Source: CAVQZA01 sp963724805 (GTDB taxonomy: Bacteria; Actinomycetota; Thermoleophilia; Gaiellales; Gaiellaceae). From it: a stretch of DNA of 64,000 nucleotides. This document shows, in pieces, positions 1 to 9,480 of the stretch. Position 1 is the first letter of the stretch. Every line of letters starts with the position of its first letter. The position numbers and the translations under genes were made by a program. The notes under the pieces were generated by a model. The model ran no database searches. It worked only from the letters and a program-made list of their open reading frames with translations, and had not been told where the DNA came from. The stretch is from NCBI GenBank assembly GCA_963724805.1, contig CAVRWA010000002.1, forward strand, positions 21,613-85,612. The letters are read 5' to 3'.

Positions 1-695
1 TCCCGTTTTGGGTCAGGAACGTTCTCGTCTCGACTCCGATCTGGAACGCCTCAGAAGGCTCGCACTTGGTCGAGAGCTCGAGCAGCTGCGAGTTGTCCGG
101 GTACATCCACAGCTCCGCGACCATCCGGCGGCCGTACTCCTTCGGCGCGAACTTCACCTTGATCACGGGGAGCGGCCCGAGGATCGAGAGGTCGTCGAGC
201 TCGATTCCCTCGGGAGCATTCGCCGCGTACAGGGCCCGCTGCTCCTTGGAGAAGAGCTTGTGGAGGGGAAGGTCCCCGAGCACTGCGTCCTTGAACCCTC
301 GGCGAGCCCAGCTTGTGCTTCATCGAGCCCGAGCAGACGTATCCGCCCGGCAGCGCATCGACCTCGACACCGAAGTTCGGCGACTTCCGCACGTCCTTCG
401 GCAGCTCGTCCGGAACCACCGGTCGCAGCTTTACGACCGAGTCGTCCCCGCGCCGCTGCACCCGACGGGCACGAACGACCACACCGCTCTTGTTGAGTGC
501 CAGGTCAGGCGTGTCGAAGAAAAAGACCTGCCGGATCTCGCCGTCGAGCGGATCCACCCCGAGCGCCGCGCCGGCCCGGCTCCGGTCCGACAGCGGCACG
601 GTCAGCTTCAGCTCGACGCTGTCCGCGCGCTTGATCAGCGCCGACAGCTCCTGCAACTCCTCATCCGGTAACGACATCACCGTCCGCGTAGCCAT
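1..695 (-). CDS. CYTH-domain protein, 3' end cut by window edge, one frameshift
   Basis: The protein starts at 695 with MATRTVMSLPDEELQEL and reads through a CYTH-like core: VELKLTVP near residues 27-34, then a FFFDTPDL strand, the VVVRAR basic strand and SVVKLRP. Alternating charged beta strands of this kind line the triphosphate tunnel of CYTH enzymes (adenylate cyclase CyaB, thiamine triphosphatase, inorganic triphosphatase). Near 295-300 the frame shifts by one base: KHKLGSPR stops making sense and the sister frame continues with GFKDAVLGDLPLHKLF and VIKVKFAPKEYGRRMV down to the window start without a stop. The substrate cannot be told from sequence. The shift is probably a sequencing indel. 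Confidence 0.6.
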
Positions 696-758
696 CGTGC
701 CTCCTTCTCTTCGTGCGGACAGACCCCGGGCAAGCCGGGGTCTGTCCGCGAGTAGCGA

Positions 759-1466
759 TTAAGGGATGTAGTTCGCACTGGTGTCCGAGCCATAGCCGCA
801 GCCCTGATAGGTGCAGCCGAACTCGTCGCGGATGATGGCGGCCCAGCCGCCGGCGCGACCGGTATCCAGCGACAGCTCCTCGTCGAGGATCTTGGTCTCG
901 AACTTCCAGCCTTCCGGCAGGCTCTTGTACTTGCCGCCCAGCTGGTCGAGGTTGTCGGCCTCGAGGCTCGGGTCGACCTCCTGCGTGAACTCCTGGAGGA
1001 CCCAGACCGTGCCGGCGGGGTCACGCAGCAGGTACACGGGCTCGCCGGCGTGGAAGATCCAGTCGGTCTCGCGCTTGATCAGCGAGGGCGCATACGCGCT
1101 GTCGAACTGGGCGACCATCTCGGCCCCAGTCATGTCTCCTGCCCATCGCATCTCGACGCCGTGGAAGTCCTGGACTTCGCCACCGGTGTACTCGTACTCG
1201 TCCATCATCCAGAAGCGCCCGCTGTTGACGGCGCACATGTCCACGCCGAGCTCGCCCGCGAGCTTCTTCGCATCGATCTGCTTGTGCGTCTCCGGGGTGA
1301 CCGGGAACGCCGCCGCCGTGTAGACGTGGGCTCTCTGCGCCGGGCCGACACCTACGAAGGCCCCCATTCCGCAGAAGCGGAGGCCGCGAGAGTCCGTGAC
1401 GTGCACCCGCTCCAGGTGATCCACACCGGTCCTGAGCTTCAACCTTGGTGCGGTGATCGTCGACAT
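759..1466 (-). CDS. conserved hypothetical protein, 235 aa
   Basis: Intact reading frame with a clear Shine-Dalgarno (AAAGGAG, 6 nt before ATG at 1466). I do not recognise the family. It is a soluble-looking acidic protein with no signal peptide or membrane segment, rich in Trp and Tyr (RFWMMDEYEY, WVLQEFTQEVDP) and ending in a Cys/Gly/Tyr-rich tail (CTYQGCGYGSDTSANYIP). It lies between the CYTH protein and the DUF2550-like protein on the same strand, with a gap of 12 bp to the latter, so the three may be one transcript. Confidence 0.6.
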   Translation of the reverse strand: MSTITAPRLKLRTGVDHLERVHVTDSRGLRFCGMGAFVGVGPAQRAHVYTAAAFPVTPETHKQIDAKKLAGELGVDMCAVNSGRFWMMDEYEYTGGEVQDFHGVEMRWAGDMTGAEMVAQFDSAYAPSLIKRETDWIFHAGEPVYLLRDPAGTVWVLQEFTQEVDPSLEADNLDQLGGKYKSLPEGWKFETKILDEELSLDTGRAGGWAAIIRDEFGCTYQGCGYGSDTSANYIP

Positions 1467-1478
1467 AGTCGACTCCTT

Positions 1479-1937
1479 TCAGTTGTTGGCTTGCACCGCT
1501 GCAAGCGGTTGTCCGTTCTTTGCGGGACTGTCTGAGATCACGCGGGCCGCGAAGGGCCCGACGAGCCCGATCGACTGCTCGGCGCTGGCAGCCACGTCGA
1601 AGGGCTCACCTTCCACGGGCGAGAGCGTCGCGATCTGCACGTCCTCTCCGAGGCGGCGCAGCTTGTGCTGCTCCTCCTCGTTGGGGGTTCGCAGCTTCAC
1701 GCCGGTCACCTGAACGATGTCCTCGCTCCAGGCGGCCGGACTCCCTCGCCACGCGAACACATCCGATACCCAGATTGCGTGGCCACGTGACCAGCGCGTC
1801 TTGCCCGGCCGCTTCACGCGAACCGGGATGTCGCCGTGGCGCTTCCGCAAGCTCCGGTTCCGCAGCAGCAAGACAGTGATGCCGGCCGCGCACACCCACA
1901 GCGGGACTCCCAGCAGCGCGAGAATTGCCCAGACCAT
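1479..1937 (-). CDS. DUF2550-like membrane-anchored protein
   Basis: 152 aa. One N-terminal transmembrane helix (VWAILALLGVPLWVCAAGIT) is followed by an RNRSLRKRHGD linker and a soluble domain with VRVKRPGKTRWSRGHAIWV. Order and length match the actinobacterial DUF2550 family (one TM plus a small beta domain of unknown role). I chose ATG 1937 rather than the upstream ATG at 1979 because it has GAGAGGAGG 7 nt before it and begins directly at the helix. The promoter region carries two copies of a TCACC-GGTGA palindrome shared with the divergent cupin gene. Confidence 0.55.
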   Translation of the reverse strand: MVWAILALLGVPLWVCAAGITVLLLRNRSLRKRHGDIPVRVKRPGKTRWSRGHAIWVSDVFAWRGSPAAWSEDIVQVTGVKLRTPNEEEQHKLRRLGEDVQIATLSPVEGEPFDVAASAEQSIGLVGPFAARVISDSPAKNGQPLAAVQANN

Positions 1938-2013
1938 GTGCCACCTCCTCTCGGTTCGTCCGTGTGACGAGTGTCCCACCGGTGATCGCGGCGCACCGTC
2001 GTCCGCGGGTGAA

Positions 2014-2025
2014 TCACCCAGGTGA
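2014..2025. promoter_or_regulatory. palindromic motif TCACCCAGGTGA, copy 1
   Basis: Near-perfect palindrome (arms TCACC/GGTGA) in the divergent region between 1937 and 2300. The same 12-mer occurs in the other orientation at 2074 and 3722, with flanking similarity (TGATTCAC). The regulator is unknown. Confidence 0.4.
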
Positions 2026-2073
2026 CTGCGGTTCGGCTGCTCGCCTACCCGGCCGTTTGCTCGGCGTTCGGAT

Positions 2074-2085
2074 TCACCTGGGTGA
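2074..2085. promoter_or_regulatory. palindromic motif TCACCTGGGTGA, copy 2
   Basis: Second copy in the 1938-2299 intergenic region, 60 bp from the first and in opposite orientation. I see no gene in the rest of this stretch. Confidence 0.4.
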
Positions 2086-2299
2086 TTGCCCTGCCCTCCC
2101 TTTCGCCGTAAGTCCGCGGCTGCGACGCTCCTCGCATGAGAGCCGACCCGACGACGTCAGAGCGACAGGAGGCGCTGAGTGCCACGACCGTCGTACACGG
2201 CCACGAGTTGTAAGCAGGGTTTCTCCAGGCGACCGGGCCTGGCTTCGAACACATCGGCATCACCGCCGGTCGGGTGAGCCACAAGAAAGGGAGCGCACC

Positions 2300-2694
2300 A
2301 TGCCAAGAAGCCAATTGAAGGATATGGAACCGGTTGACGACTTCGTCACCCAGCAGACTCCGGGCCTCCAGATCTGGCAGGAAGTCTGGGGCGACACGCA
2401 GTGCGCCTACCACATCTTCGCCCCCGGTACTGACTTCACACACTGCTGGCGCCATTGCCGGAGGGCCTGTGCGGGGTTCCACACCACGCCTACGTCATCA
2501 GCGGCGAGCTGAAGGTCATCTACAAGGACGGGACCACTGACGTCTGCAAGGCCGGCGACGTGTGTTACTGGCCGGCTCCGCACAACTTCATCTCAGATGA
2601 AGGCGCGGAGATCATCCAGTTCAGCGGTTCTGGCGCCCTGGCAGCGCAGGCCGCGATCGTCGAGGCCCTGATGGCCAAGCAGGCACACGCGTAG
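2300..2694 (+). CDS. cupin-domain protein (one frameshift)
   Basis: ATG 2300 follows AAGAAAGGGAG. The first part reads MPRSQLKDMEPVDDF to FAPGTDFT; a base is missing near 2438. Adding one C (CAC to CCAC) joins it to the second frame: LLAPLPEGLCGVPHHAYVIS, then KVIYKDGT, GDVCYWPAPHNF and a C-terminal ending at 2694. The HHAYVISGEL and PAPHNF elements are the two cupin beta-barrel motifs, with His as likely metal ligands. About 131 aa after correction. It probably binds a small ligand; the substrate is unknown. Confidence 0.6.
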
Positions 2695-2827
2695 CGGCCG
2701 GAACCGTCGACCGACCGCGGTCGTCGGGTTCGGTCGCACTGGGGCGGGGCTTGCCGGATTGGCAGGCCCCGCCGCAGTCGAAGTCGCCGGCCCATTTCAG
2801 GAGAGATCGATTCGAGAGGAGGACCAG

Positions 2828-3190
2828 ATGCTTGAGTGGCTCGAAAAATTCTTCGACAAGCACTTCCTAGGATCCGGGACGAGGTCGATCAGTCCCGAGA
2901 GCGAGGTCGCCGAAGCCATCCGCAACGACGCCTGCATCCTCGACGTCCGCCTCGCCCTGGAGGCGAAGAAGGCGATGGTGCCGGGGGCGAAGAACATCGA
3001 CATGCTCGTTCTCAAACGCCACCTGGACGAACTGCCCCGCGACAGGATGATCGTGACCTATTGCAAGACCGGCGGGCGCGCCGGCAAGGCCCGGGACATC
3101 CTTGAGCGCAACGGCTTCAAGGTGATCAACGGCGGCGGCTACGAGAGGGTCCTGAAGATCGTTGAGAACAACCAATCTGTTGCTGCATAG
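2828..3190 (+). CDS. rhodanese-like sulfurtransferase domain protein
   Basis: Single-domain rhodanese of 120 aa. ATG 2828 is preceded by GAGAGGAGGACC, which decides the start against an in-frame upstream codon. CILDVRLALEAKKAMVPGA is the usual substrate-side segment, and VTYCKTGGRAGKA holds the active-site loop with catalytic Cys at the CxxGxRA position. Such proteins carry a persulfide on the Cys and pass sulfane sulfur to acceptors in the cytoplasm. The N-terminal amphipathic stretch MLEWLEKFFDKHFLG may be membrane-associating. It is 130 bp after the cupin gene and may be cotranscribed. Confidence 0.8.
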   Translation: MLEWLEKFFDKHFLGSGTRSISPESEVAEAIRNDACILDVRLALEAKKAMVPGAKNIDMLVLKRHLDELPRDRMIVTYCKTGGRAGKARDILERNGFKVINGGGYERVLKIVENNQSVAA

Positions 3191-3636
3191 GCTGACGGCG
3201 TCGCCCGGCCGCGGCGGTCACTATGAACTCGGGGCCCCGACTCGAGGCAGTCTCCAACGCACAGCGCTCAACCGTTCCTAGCTTGCGACGGAGGAGGCGC
3301 GGCACGCCGGCCGCGCCTTGCGGGGAGCTGCTGGCGAGCTTCGACGAGCGGCTCGCCGAGCCGTTTCGACGCTGGGAAGCCGAGCAGGCCGCGCGGGCGG
3401 GCGGGAGCCGGTCGCTCGGATGCGGCTCGGGCTGGCCGCTTCTCCTAATACGTTCTAAAGGCTTCTGTTAGAGGAACGCTCGAGGGCCATCGCTTTCGGA
3501 GCCTTGCCTTTGAGCCACGACTTCATCTTCGGTCGAGGCCTGGGCAGGCGTGTCCTCGGTTCTGACGATCTGATCGAGTCTGGCGGCGCCACTGGCGAGC
3601 CCTCCGCCGCCTACCTCTCGTCAAAGGAGGTGCTCC

Positions 3637-3780
3637 ATGACGTCAGAACCCTTTGCGCAAGCCAAAGCTCCAGGGCTTCGGTCTCCCACGCGCCCCACTC
3701 CTCCGCGAACGGAGTCCGCGGTCACCTGGGTGATTCACGGCTCCGGCCCGCTGCGGCGCGCTGCGGAGCGATATCACTGA
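3637..3780 (+). CDS. possible small protein, 47 aa
   Basis: ATG 3637 has a near-ideal ribosome site (AAAGGAGGTG, 5 nt spacing) and reads MTSEPFAQAKAPGLRSP to a TGA at 3780. I recognise no family. It contains copy 3 of the TCACC-GGTGA palindrome, so the frame could be accidental and the DNA regulatory. The rest of 3191-3830 holds no gene I can support. Confidence 0.3.
   Translation: MTSEPFAQAKAPGLRSPTRPTPPRTESAVTWVIHGSGPLRRAAERYH
3722..3733. promoter_or_regulatory. palindromic motif TCACCTGGGTGA, copy 3
   Basis: Same 12-mer as at 2014 and 2074, within the longer shared string CGGTCACCTGGGTGATTCAC, about 100 bp before the SHOCT gene. Confidence 0.4.
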
Positions 3781-3830
3781 TGTGAGAGTCGTGGCTAGGA
3801 GGTCGCGACGGCAACGAGGAGGTGTGTTCG

Positions 3831-4118
3831 ATGCCCGGCCTAAGAAGACGACCGTTGGCGAGGGCCGCCGTGGTCGGCGGAGCCGCGTATTACGGCGGGA
3901 AGAAGCGAGCGGAAAGCCAGGCCCGAGAAGCCGATGAGCAAGCTCGGATCGAAGAACTCGAGGCTCAGCAGTACCAGGCCTCGGCGGCGGAAGCGCCACC
4001 CGCACCTGCCGAGGATCCGATGGAGACGCTTCGCCAGCTCAGTGAGCTGCACGATCAGGGAATTCTCACCGACGCCGAGTTCGAGGCGCAGAAGCAGAAG
4101 ATCCTGCAGGCCATGTAG
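3831..4118 (+). CDS. SHOCT-domain protein
   Basis: 95 aa. After a short basic/hydrophobic N-terminus (RAAVVGGAAYYGGKKR) and an Ala/Pro-rich linker comes a C-terminal SHOCT domain: PMETLRQLSELHDQGILTD followed by AEFEAQKQKIL. SHOCT is a short C-terminal oligomerisation-type motif found in actinobacterial membrane-proximal proteins; molecular role unknown. ATG 3831 is chosen over GTG 3822 because the GAGGAGGTG ribosome site overlaps the GTG. Confidence 0.75.
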   Translation: MPGLRRRPLARAAVVGGAAYYGGKKRAESQAREADEQARIEELEAQQYQASAAEAPPAPAEDPMETLRQLSELHDQGILTDAEFEAQKQKILQAM

Positions 4119-4261
4119 CCAATCGACGGACGGGCGCCGATGCAGAGATGCGTCGGCTGCACTCAACCACTAACCCTCACTACCCTCAGATCCGGGCGGT
4201 TCAGTCTGGCCCTCAGCCCGACGCGCCGTCGTCGAGATGAATGCAGCGATCTCCGCGGTAC

Positions 4262-4606
4262 AGAGGGGGTCAGCGAACGTCTGATCGGCTTGAACAAGCC
4301 AAAGCTGGCCTATGCACGCTTGCGGTGAGGGAATGCCAGGTAGTGCCCGTGAGTGCCCGCGCGTGACAAGCCGTTTACGACGTAGACAAATCGACCGCTC
4401 GATTTGCAGGTATTTTTTCCGAAAGCCCTCTTCCGGACTCGAACCGGAGACCCCCTCCTTACCATCGAGCGACGAGGCGGGAACCGCGGGCAAGCGCGGG
4501 TCACGCCGAGCGAAGGAGTCCCGCAAGACGGAGGAATCGGCCGAGGACGAGTGACCGGGCGTGGACGCGCGGTGCCCGGGTTGGTGTTCCCTCAGGGTTC
4601 CCTCGG
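4262..4606. repeat. dispersed tRNA(Thr)-3'-half-like repeat, copy 1
   Basis: First of five related blocks. The core is 4424-4464; read on the minus strand it gives an anticodon-loop 3' part TGGTAA, stem GGAGG, a T-arm TCCGG-TTCGAGT-CCGGA and acceptor AGAGGGC. The left side carries GAGGGGGTCAG, the inverse of GACCCCCTCCT in the core, about 190 bp away. The right flank, 4465-4606, encodes on the plus strand a basic/acidic tail ending KTEESAEDE, like the end of a lost gene, and shares this tail with copy 3. No 5' tRNA half is present. Confidence 0.6.
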
Positions 4607-7359
4607 CTACGCCGGAGCCGGATCGCCCGGCCGAGCCATCTCGAGCGTCTCGGCGATGGTGAGCCTTCGGCCGGCCTCGGTCGCGCGGATGACATCCTCC
4701 GCGGCCAGCGAGGCGCGCGCGCGGTCGATGAGCTCGCGCCCGACCGGATTGTCGCCGTAGACGTTGACGATGCCCTCTTCGCCGGCGTAGATCTCGGCCG
4801 CTGCCGCGATGCGTACTGCTGCCTCGGGCCGGTGGTCGACTGCGGCGGCAGCCGCAAGGCCGATCAACGAGAGGCCGACTCCACGGATGCTCGCGAGCTC
4901 GGTGTATGCCCGAACGGACTCGAAGAAGTACCGGCGTGCGGCTGCGGCGTCTTCGAGCCCGAGATGCGTCCACGCCATTTCCGACAGGATGCGCGCTTCC
5001 TCTGCGCGATCTCCGATCGCTTCGAAGGCTGCGAGCGCCTGACCGTACAGATCGAGCGCGTCGACGAGGTCGTCACGGCCCGCCGCGAGTTGGGCGAGCG
5101 TACTGAGGGAGACGCCGGCTCCTTCGTGGTCGCCGAGCCTCCGCTGAATCGCAAGTGCGTGCTCGGACTTCTCCGCTGCGGTCTCGGTGTCTCCCTGGAG
5201 AGCGTCGACGATCCCGTCGAAGCTCGAGGCGAGGCCCTCAGCCCCAGGCGAAGCCGAGCGCGCGGCTCGCCTCGGCGCCCTCGCGCGCACACTTCGACGC
5301 TTCCTCGAGGTCGGATCCAAGCAGACCGATCGCGCGGCATGTCGCGGCGATGCAGACCTCTCGCGCGGGGCCGAGCCCCGCTGCCCCCTGATACGCCTCG
5401 GCCCACTGCTCGTCCGCCTGTTCGTACGCCCCGAGGGTCCAGGACGCGAGCCCCGCCGTGATCAGTGCGCCCACGCGACCGCGTGTGGGGGCGCTCGTCG
5501 CATCGGCTTGGAGAAAGCGGGCGGTGTAGTCGCGCGCCGTCAGGTGCTTTCCTCGGATGTGCCAGTACATCCAGAGGTCGCCGCAAAGCTGGAGGCCGGC
5601 CTCGAGGGCGTCGGCGTCGCCTGCGCGCGCGGCGTCGAGAAGCTTGCCGAGAGCGGCTTCGAGATTGGCCTCGTCCGCGACGCCTTGCTCGATCGACGCT
5701 TGCTGGGTCGTGCCCTCGATGCCGTCTCGGACCTCGCGAGCGAGGGCCGCGTACCGATGAGCGTGTCTCAGCGCGATCTGGTCAGACTCCCCGGCAGCCT
5801 CGAGTCGTTCTCTCGCGTATTCGCGAATCGTCTCCAGCATCTGGAGCCGGTCTTGTGCCTCGACCTGCACGAGCGCCTTGTCGACGAGCGACTCGAGCCC
5901 GTCGAGTGAAGGCGTCTCCGCGTCGGCGCAGACGGCCTCGACATCTCCGAACGCACACCCGCCTGCGAAGAGGGCCATGCGCCGGAAGAGCCGCTGCTCC
6001 GGCTCCGTCAGCAGCGAATGGCTCCAGTCGATCGTCGCCCGGAGCGTCTGCTGCCGCCCCGGGCTGTCGCGGTTCGCTGACGTGAGCACGTCGAGAGCGT
6101 GGTCGAGGCGCTCGAGGAGCGCGTCGGGTGACAACAGCCGTGAACGAGCAGCGGCGAGCTCGAGGGCGAGCGGCAGCCCGTCGAGCCTGCGGCAGATGGC
6201 TGCGATCGCTCCGGCGTTGTCGGCCGTCACGTCGAACGATCCCCGGGCCGACCTCGCGCGCTGCACGAACAGCACGACGGCGGGGGACGCCGCGACCGAC
6301 TCCGGCGAGACTCCTTCCGACCCGGAAGGGAGCGCGAGCGGCCCCAGCGAAAATTCGTGTTCGGCCGCGAGCCGCAACGGCGCACGGCTCGTCACGACGA
6401 TTCGCAACATCGGGCAGCGCTCAATCAGCGTCGCCACTTCGGGTGCGACAGCGACGATCTGCTCGAAGTTGTCCAGAAGCAGCAGGGTCGGCCGGTCGCC
6501 GATCAGGGAGACGATGCCGTCGAGGAGCGTTCGTTCCTCCGCCTCCTTGACGTCGAGTGCGGTCGCGAGCGTCGGGAGGAACGCCGCAGGCTCGGAGACG
6601 TCTGCGAGCGTGATGAACGCGAGAGCGTCCGGGAACTCCGCTGCGAGGAGCCGTCCGAGCTCGATCAGCACGCGCGTCTTTCCGACCCCGCCGGGACCGG
6701 TGATCGTGACCACCCGCTGCGTTCGCACGAGATCGGTGAGCGCGGCGAGCTCGCCCGTACGCCCGACGAGCGGCACCGCCGGAGTGGGGAGACTGCTCGG
6801 CAGGCTCCCGAAGCGCTCGCCCTTTCCCTCGAGCGCTCTCGCGTCCGGTACCACCAAGCCGTCGGCCGACACGGCAAACAGCTCGAAGGCGCGCCCGACG
6901 TTCTTGAGCCTGAACCGCCCCAACGGCACGGCAACGACATCGCTTCGGTTCTTGATCTGCTCGTACGCCGCGTCCGACAGCAAGACGCCGCCTGGGACGG
7001 CGAACGACTCGATCCGCGCAGCGACGTTGACGGCATCGCCCGTCAACCGCTCCGGTTCGACGACCACCTCACCGCTGTGCACGCCGATACGAACCAGCAC
7101 GTCCTGCGGCGCGAGCTCCTGCTGAACAGCTACCGCTGCCTGGACCGCGGCGAGCGAGCTCGGGAACATGCTCATGCTTCCGTCCCCGAGCCGTTGCACG
7201 ATCGTCCCCCCGAACGCCTCGTGATGACGTTCGAGCGCGTCCCAGTACCGCTGCTCGCCGGTCGAGCGCGAGACGCTCGTCCGCCTGCAACAACGCGGTG
7301 TACCCGGCCATGTCCGTGAACATCACCGCAACAAGGCGACGATCGAGCGCGACAACCAC
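4607..7359 (-). CDS. class III cyclase domain / AAA ATPase / TPR regulator (two frameshifts)
   Basis: A ~900-aa three-part protein. N-terminus: class III nucleotide cyclase domain (VAVMFTDMAGYTALLQ with a metal Asp, LGDGSMSMF with the second Asp, RIGVHSGEV). Middle: STAND/AfsR-like NTPase with Walker A GPGGVGKT, Walker B LLLLDNFEQ, and PLALELAAARSRLL. C-terminus: TPR-like helices (YGQALAAFEAIGDRAEEAR and others) to 4607. Frame changes occur near 7258 (LALDRR to EQRYWDALERHHEAFGG) and near 5240 (SRALGFAWG to AEGLASSFDG); both sides remain family-like, so these look like indels. Such proteins are cytoplasmic signal-dependent regulators; no HTH is seen. Cyclase activity is unproven. It lies between repeat copies 1 and 2. 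Confidence 0.75.
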
Positions 7360-7433
7360 GACGCGATCCTCTCAGCGCCGGTACGGCCGCGCCAACCCGG
7401 CAGAGCAACGTGCGTCTGGCTCCCTGTCCGCTA

Positions 7434-7752
7434 AGAGGGGGTCACCACAGCTCGGATCGGCTTGCACAAGCCAAGCGCGGCATGCGAACTCGCGCGACAA
7501 GGGAACGCCAGCTAGAGCCCGCAAGTGCCCGCGCGTGCCAGACGTTTGCAAAGTAGGCAAAGGAAAACGCCACTTGCAGGGGTTTCGCGGAAACCCTCTG
7601 ACGGACTCGAACCGTCGACCCCCTCCTTATCATGAACGTGAGGAGCGGGTCGATCCATGCGGTTTGCGCTCAACGATGCGGTTCTGTGTGTCTCACCGAT
7701 CGCCATTCGTCGCCGCGTCTTGCGTGGCGTGCGACCCTGGTGCGACCTCGTG
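7434..7752. repeat. dispersed tRNA(Thr)-3'-half-like repeat, copy 2
   Basis: Left half resembles copies 1 and 4 (GAGGGGGTCA, GGCTTGCACAAGCC, CCCGCGCGTG). Core at 7591-7632 with T-arm GACGG-TTCGAGT-CCGTC on the minus strand. The right half is shared with copies 4 and 5 and ends in the direct repeat GCGTGCGACCCTGGTGCGACC. No gene lies in 7360-7763 apart from this block. Confidence 0.6.
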
Positions 7753-7763
7753 TCCGCGTGGCG

Positions 7764-8393
7764 TTACGCGGCGGGCGCGGCCGCGTAGTCGTCGCCCGTG
7801 AGGCGAGCAACCGATCTTCTTCTAGTCGTTTCGATCCGGCCGAGCATAAGGATGGCCGCTGCCAGTCCGCTGCATCCGAGCACGATCAACCTCGGGTCGG
7901 ACTCGTGAAGGCCGAAGGTCAGCCAGCAGGAGAGTTCGCCGAGGATGAGCAACCAGGTTCCGCGTGAGATGCCCGTTGGTCGCTGCGTTCGGTAGGCGGT
8001 CCAGATAGAGGGGATCACCTGCAGGATGAAGGCGCCGGTCAGCAGCGTTCCAAGCCCGACCCGGCCGGCGGCGGCGAAGGCGGCGACGAGCAACCCCGTC
8101 CAGCAACAGACGGCGATTGCGGGCCGCAGTCGCACCGCGACCCGCCGGGTCAGCATCGTCGCGAGTACGCCGGCCAGCGTGGTCGCGGAGACCGCGGGCA
8201 CGAGCGCAGTCCAGTAGTGCGCGAGCGTGAAGTAGGTGAGCCAGGCGGCGTTGTTCACGCTCGTCAGCGCCGCCCAGGGCCACGAGACGCCGGTCGTGTC
8301 CTCGGTGTTGCGGAGTTTGGCGATCTGTGGCAGGAACTGCGGGATCGCAAACGCGGCTGCCGCGAATGGCAGATAATCGAGGAGGCGGGTCAT
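7764..8393 (-). CDS. PQ-loop / SemiSWEET-like membrane transporter
   Basis: 209 aa with about seven hydrophobic helices and two PQ-loop signatures: FAIPQFLPQIAKLRNTEDT in the first repeat and FILQVIPSIWTAYRTQRPT in the second, each followed by the TGVS/TGIS element. This is the arrangement of two MtN3/PQ-loop units seen in SWEET-type sugar carriers and related transporters. Substrate unknown; divergence from an Lrp/AsnC regulator 107 bp away suggests an amino-acid or small-metabolite cargo. Confidence 0.75.
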   Translation of the reverse strand: MTRLLDYLPFAAAAFAIPQFLPQIAKLRNTEDTTGVSWPWAALTSVNNAAWLTYFTLAHYWTALVPAVSATTLAGVLATMLTRRVAVRLRPAIAVCCWTGLLVAAFAAAGRVGLGTLLTGAFILQVIPSIWTAYRTQRPTGISRGTWLLILGELSCWLTFGLHESDPRLIVLGCSGLAAAILMLGRIETTRRRSVARLTGDDYAAAPAA

Positions 8394-8499
8394 CGATGTT
8401 CAGGCGCCTGTTCATCTCTAGGCAAGAATGCACCGAGGCGGCGAGTCGATGTTTACGTCTTCAGCCCCTCGTCCGGGCACAGATGGAATGATCTTGCTC

Positions 8500-8952
8500 A
8501 TGGACGCGGTTGATAGGAAGATTCTTGCTGAGCTGCAATTGAACGGGCGGCTGACGCTGACAGAGCTCGCCGACCGGGTTCGTCTGAGCCTGTCGCCATG
8601 CCAGCGCCGGCTGCGTCGGCTTGAGGGCGACGGCACGATCCGCGGCTACCGGGCTTTGATCGATCCGGCTGCGGTCGGCCTCGGGTTCGAGGTTCTCGTG
8701 CACGTGACCATGGACCGCGAGGATGCGGCAACGATCGCGCAGTTCGAGGAGGAGCTTGCGAAGATCGCCGCGGTGCAGAGCGCCGAGCGGCTTTTCGGCG
8801 ATCCGGATTACCTGCTTCGCGTCGTAACCGCGGACCTTGCCGCCTACCAGGTCTTCCGCGACGAGCAGCTCGCGACCTTGCCCGGCGTGCACCGACTGTC
8901 TTCGACGATCGTCATGAAACGGGTCGTGGACGAGCGGCCGTTGCCGCTCTGA
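8500..8952 (+). CDS. Lrp/AsnC family transcriptional regulator
   Basis: 150 aa. N-terminal winged HTH (MDAVDRKILAELQLNGRLT, then LADRVRLSLSPCQRRLRRLE) followed by the RAM ligand-binding beta-alpha fold (GLGFEVLVHVTMDRED, VQSAERLFGDPDYLLRVV). Members bind amino acids and form octamers. I start at ATG 8500, which matches the family N-terminus; ATG 8488 is in frame and possible. It is divergent from the PQ-loop transporter, the typical layout for a regulator and the exporter it controls. Confidence 0.85.
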   Translation: MDAVDRKILAELQLNGRLTLTELADRVRLSLSPCQRRLRRLEGDGTIRGYRALIDPAAVGLGFEVLVHVTMDREDAATIAQFEEELAKIAAVQSAERLFGDPDYLLRVVTADLAAYQVFRDEQLATLPGVHRLSSTIVMKRVVDERPLPL

Positions 8953-8955
8953 CGC

Positions 8956-9435
8956 CTAACTGGATTCCGCCGGCGCGGAGGGTTGCTCGTCGCGCAGGAT
9001 CATCGTCGCGAGCATCGTGGCGACATGAGTTGTTGTGTCTCCCACAACTTCGAACGCATCACCGTGGCAGACGGTGAGCGTTCGACCCGCTCTCAGCACC
9101 TCACCGCGAGCTCTGACGGTCCCTGAGCGAGCGGGTGCGAGCAGGTTCGTCTTCAGCTCGACCGTGAGAACCTCCGCCCCGGCCGGCATGAGCGTCAACG
9201 CCGCGTAACCGCACGCGCTGTCGAGCGTCGCGAGGAGCGCACCGGCGTGCAGGAACCCATGCTGCTGGGACAACTCGTCGAGGACAGGAAGCTCGATCTC
9301 CACGACCCCAGGCGCTACCGCGACGAGCTGCGCACCGAGGTGGCTCATGAACCGCTGCCTCTCAAAACTCGTGCGCACCCGAGCTGCGAACTCAGGATCG
9401 CGCGGGACTTGCGCGAGGTGGTGCGCTCGGGACAC
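8956..9435 (-). CDS. PaaI-family hotdog thioesterase
   Basis: 159 aa, single hotdog fold. The helix motif HGFLHAGALLATLDSACGYA is the PaaI-type active-site segment (HGG/H-A-G with the following Asp), and VELKTNLLAPARSGTVRARGEV is the typical second half. It probably hydrolyses a (phenylacetyl- or aryl-) acyl-CoA in the cytoplasm. Its end is 3 bp from the end of the convergent Lrp gene. Confidence 0.8.
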   Translation of the reverse strand: MSRAHHLAQVPRDPEFAARVRTSFERQRFMSHLGAQLVAVAPGVVEIELPVLDELSQQHGFLHAGALLATLDSACGYAALTLMPAGAEVLTVELKTNLLAPARSGTVRARGEVLRAGRTLTVCHGDAFEVVGDTTTHVATMLATMILRDEQPSAPAESS

Positions 9436-9480
9436 GTCGCTCGGACTATGCCAGCATCCCCCGACCGAGCCCCCGCGCGC

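Noticed and set aside
3223..3471. 82-aa frame on the plus strand
   Set aside because: Arg/Ala-biased composition, no ribosome site, no family.
7591..7632. Repeat core as a functional tRNA or tmRNA
   Set aside because: Only the 3' half from the anticodon loop onward is present; no D-arm or 5' acceptor strand in any copy.
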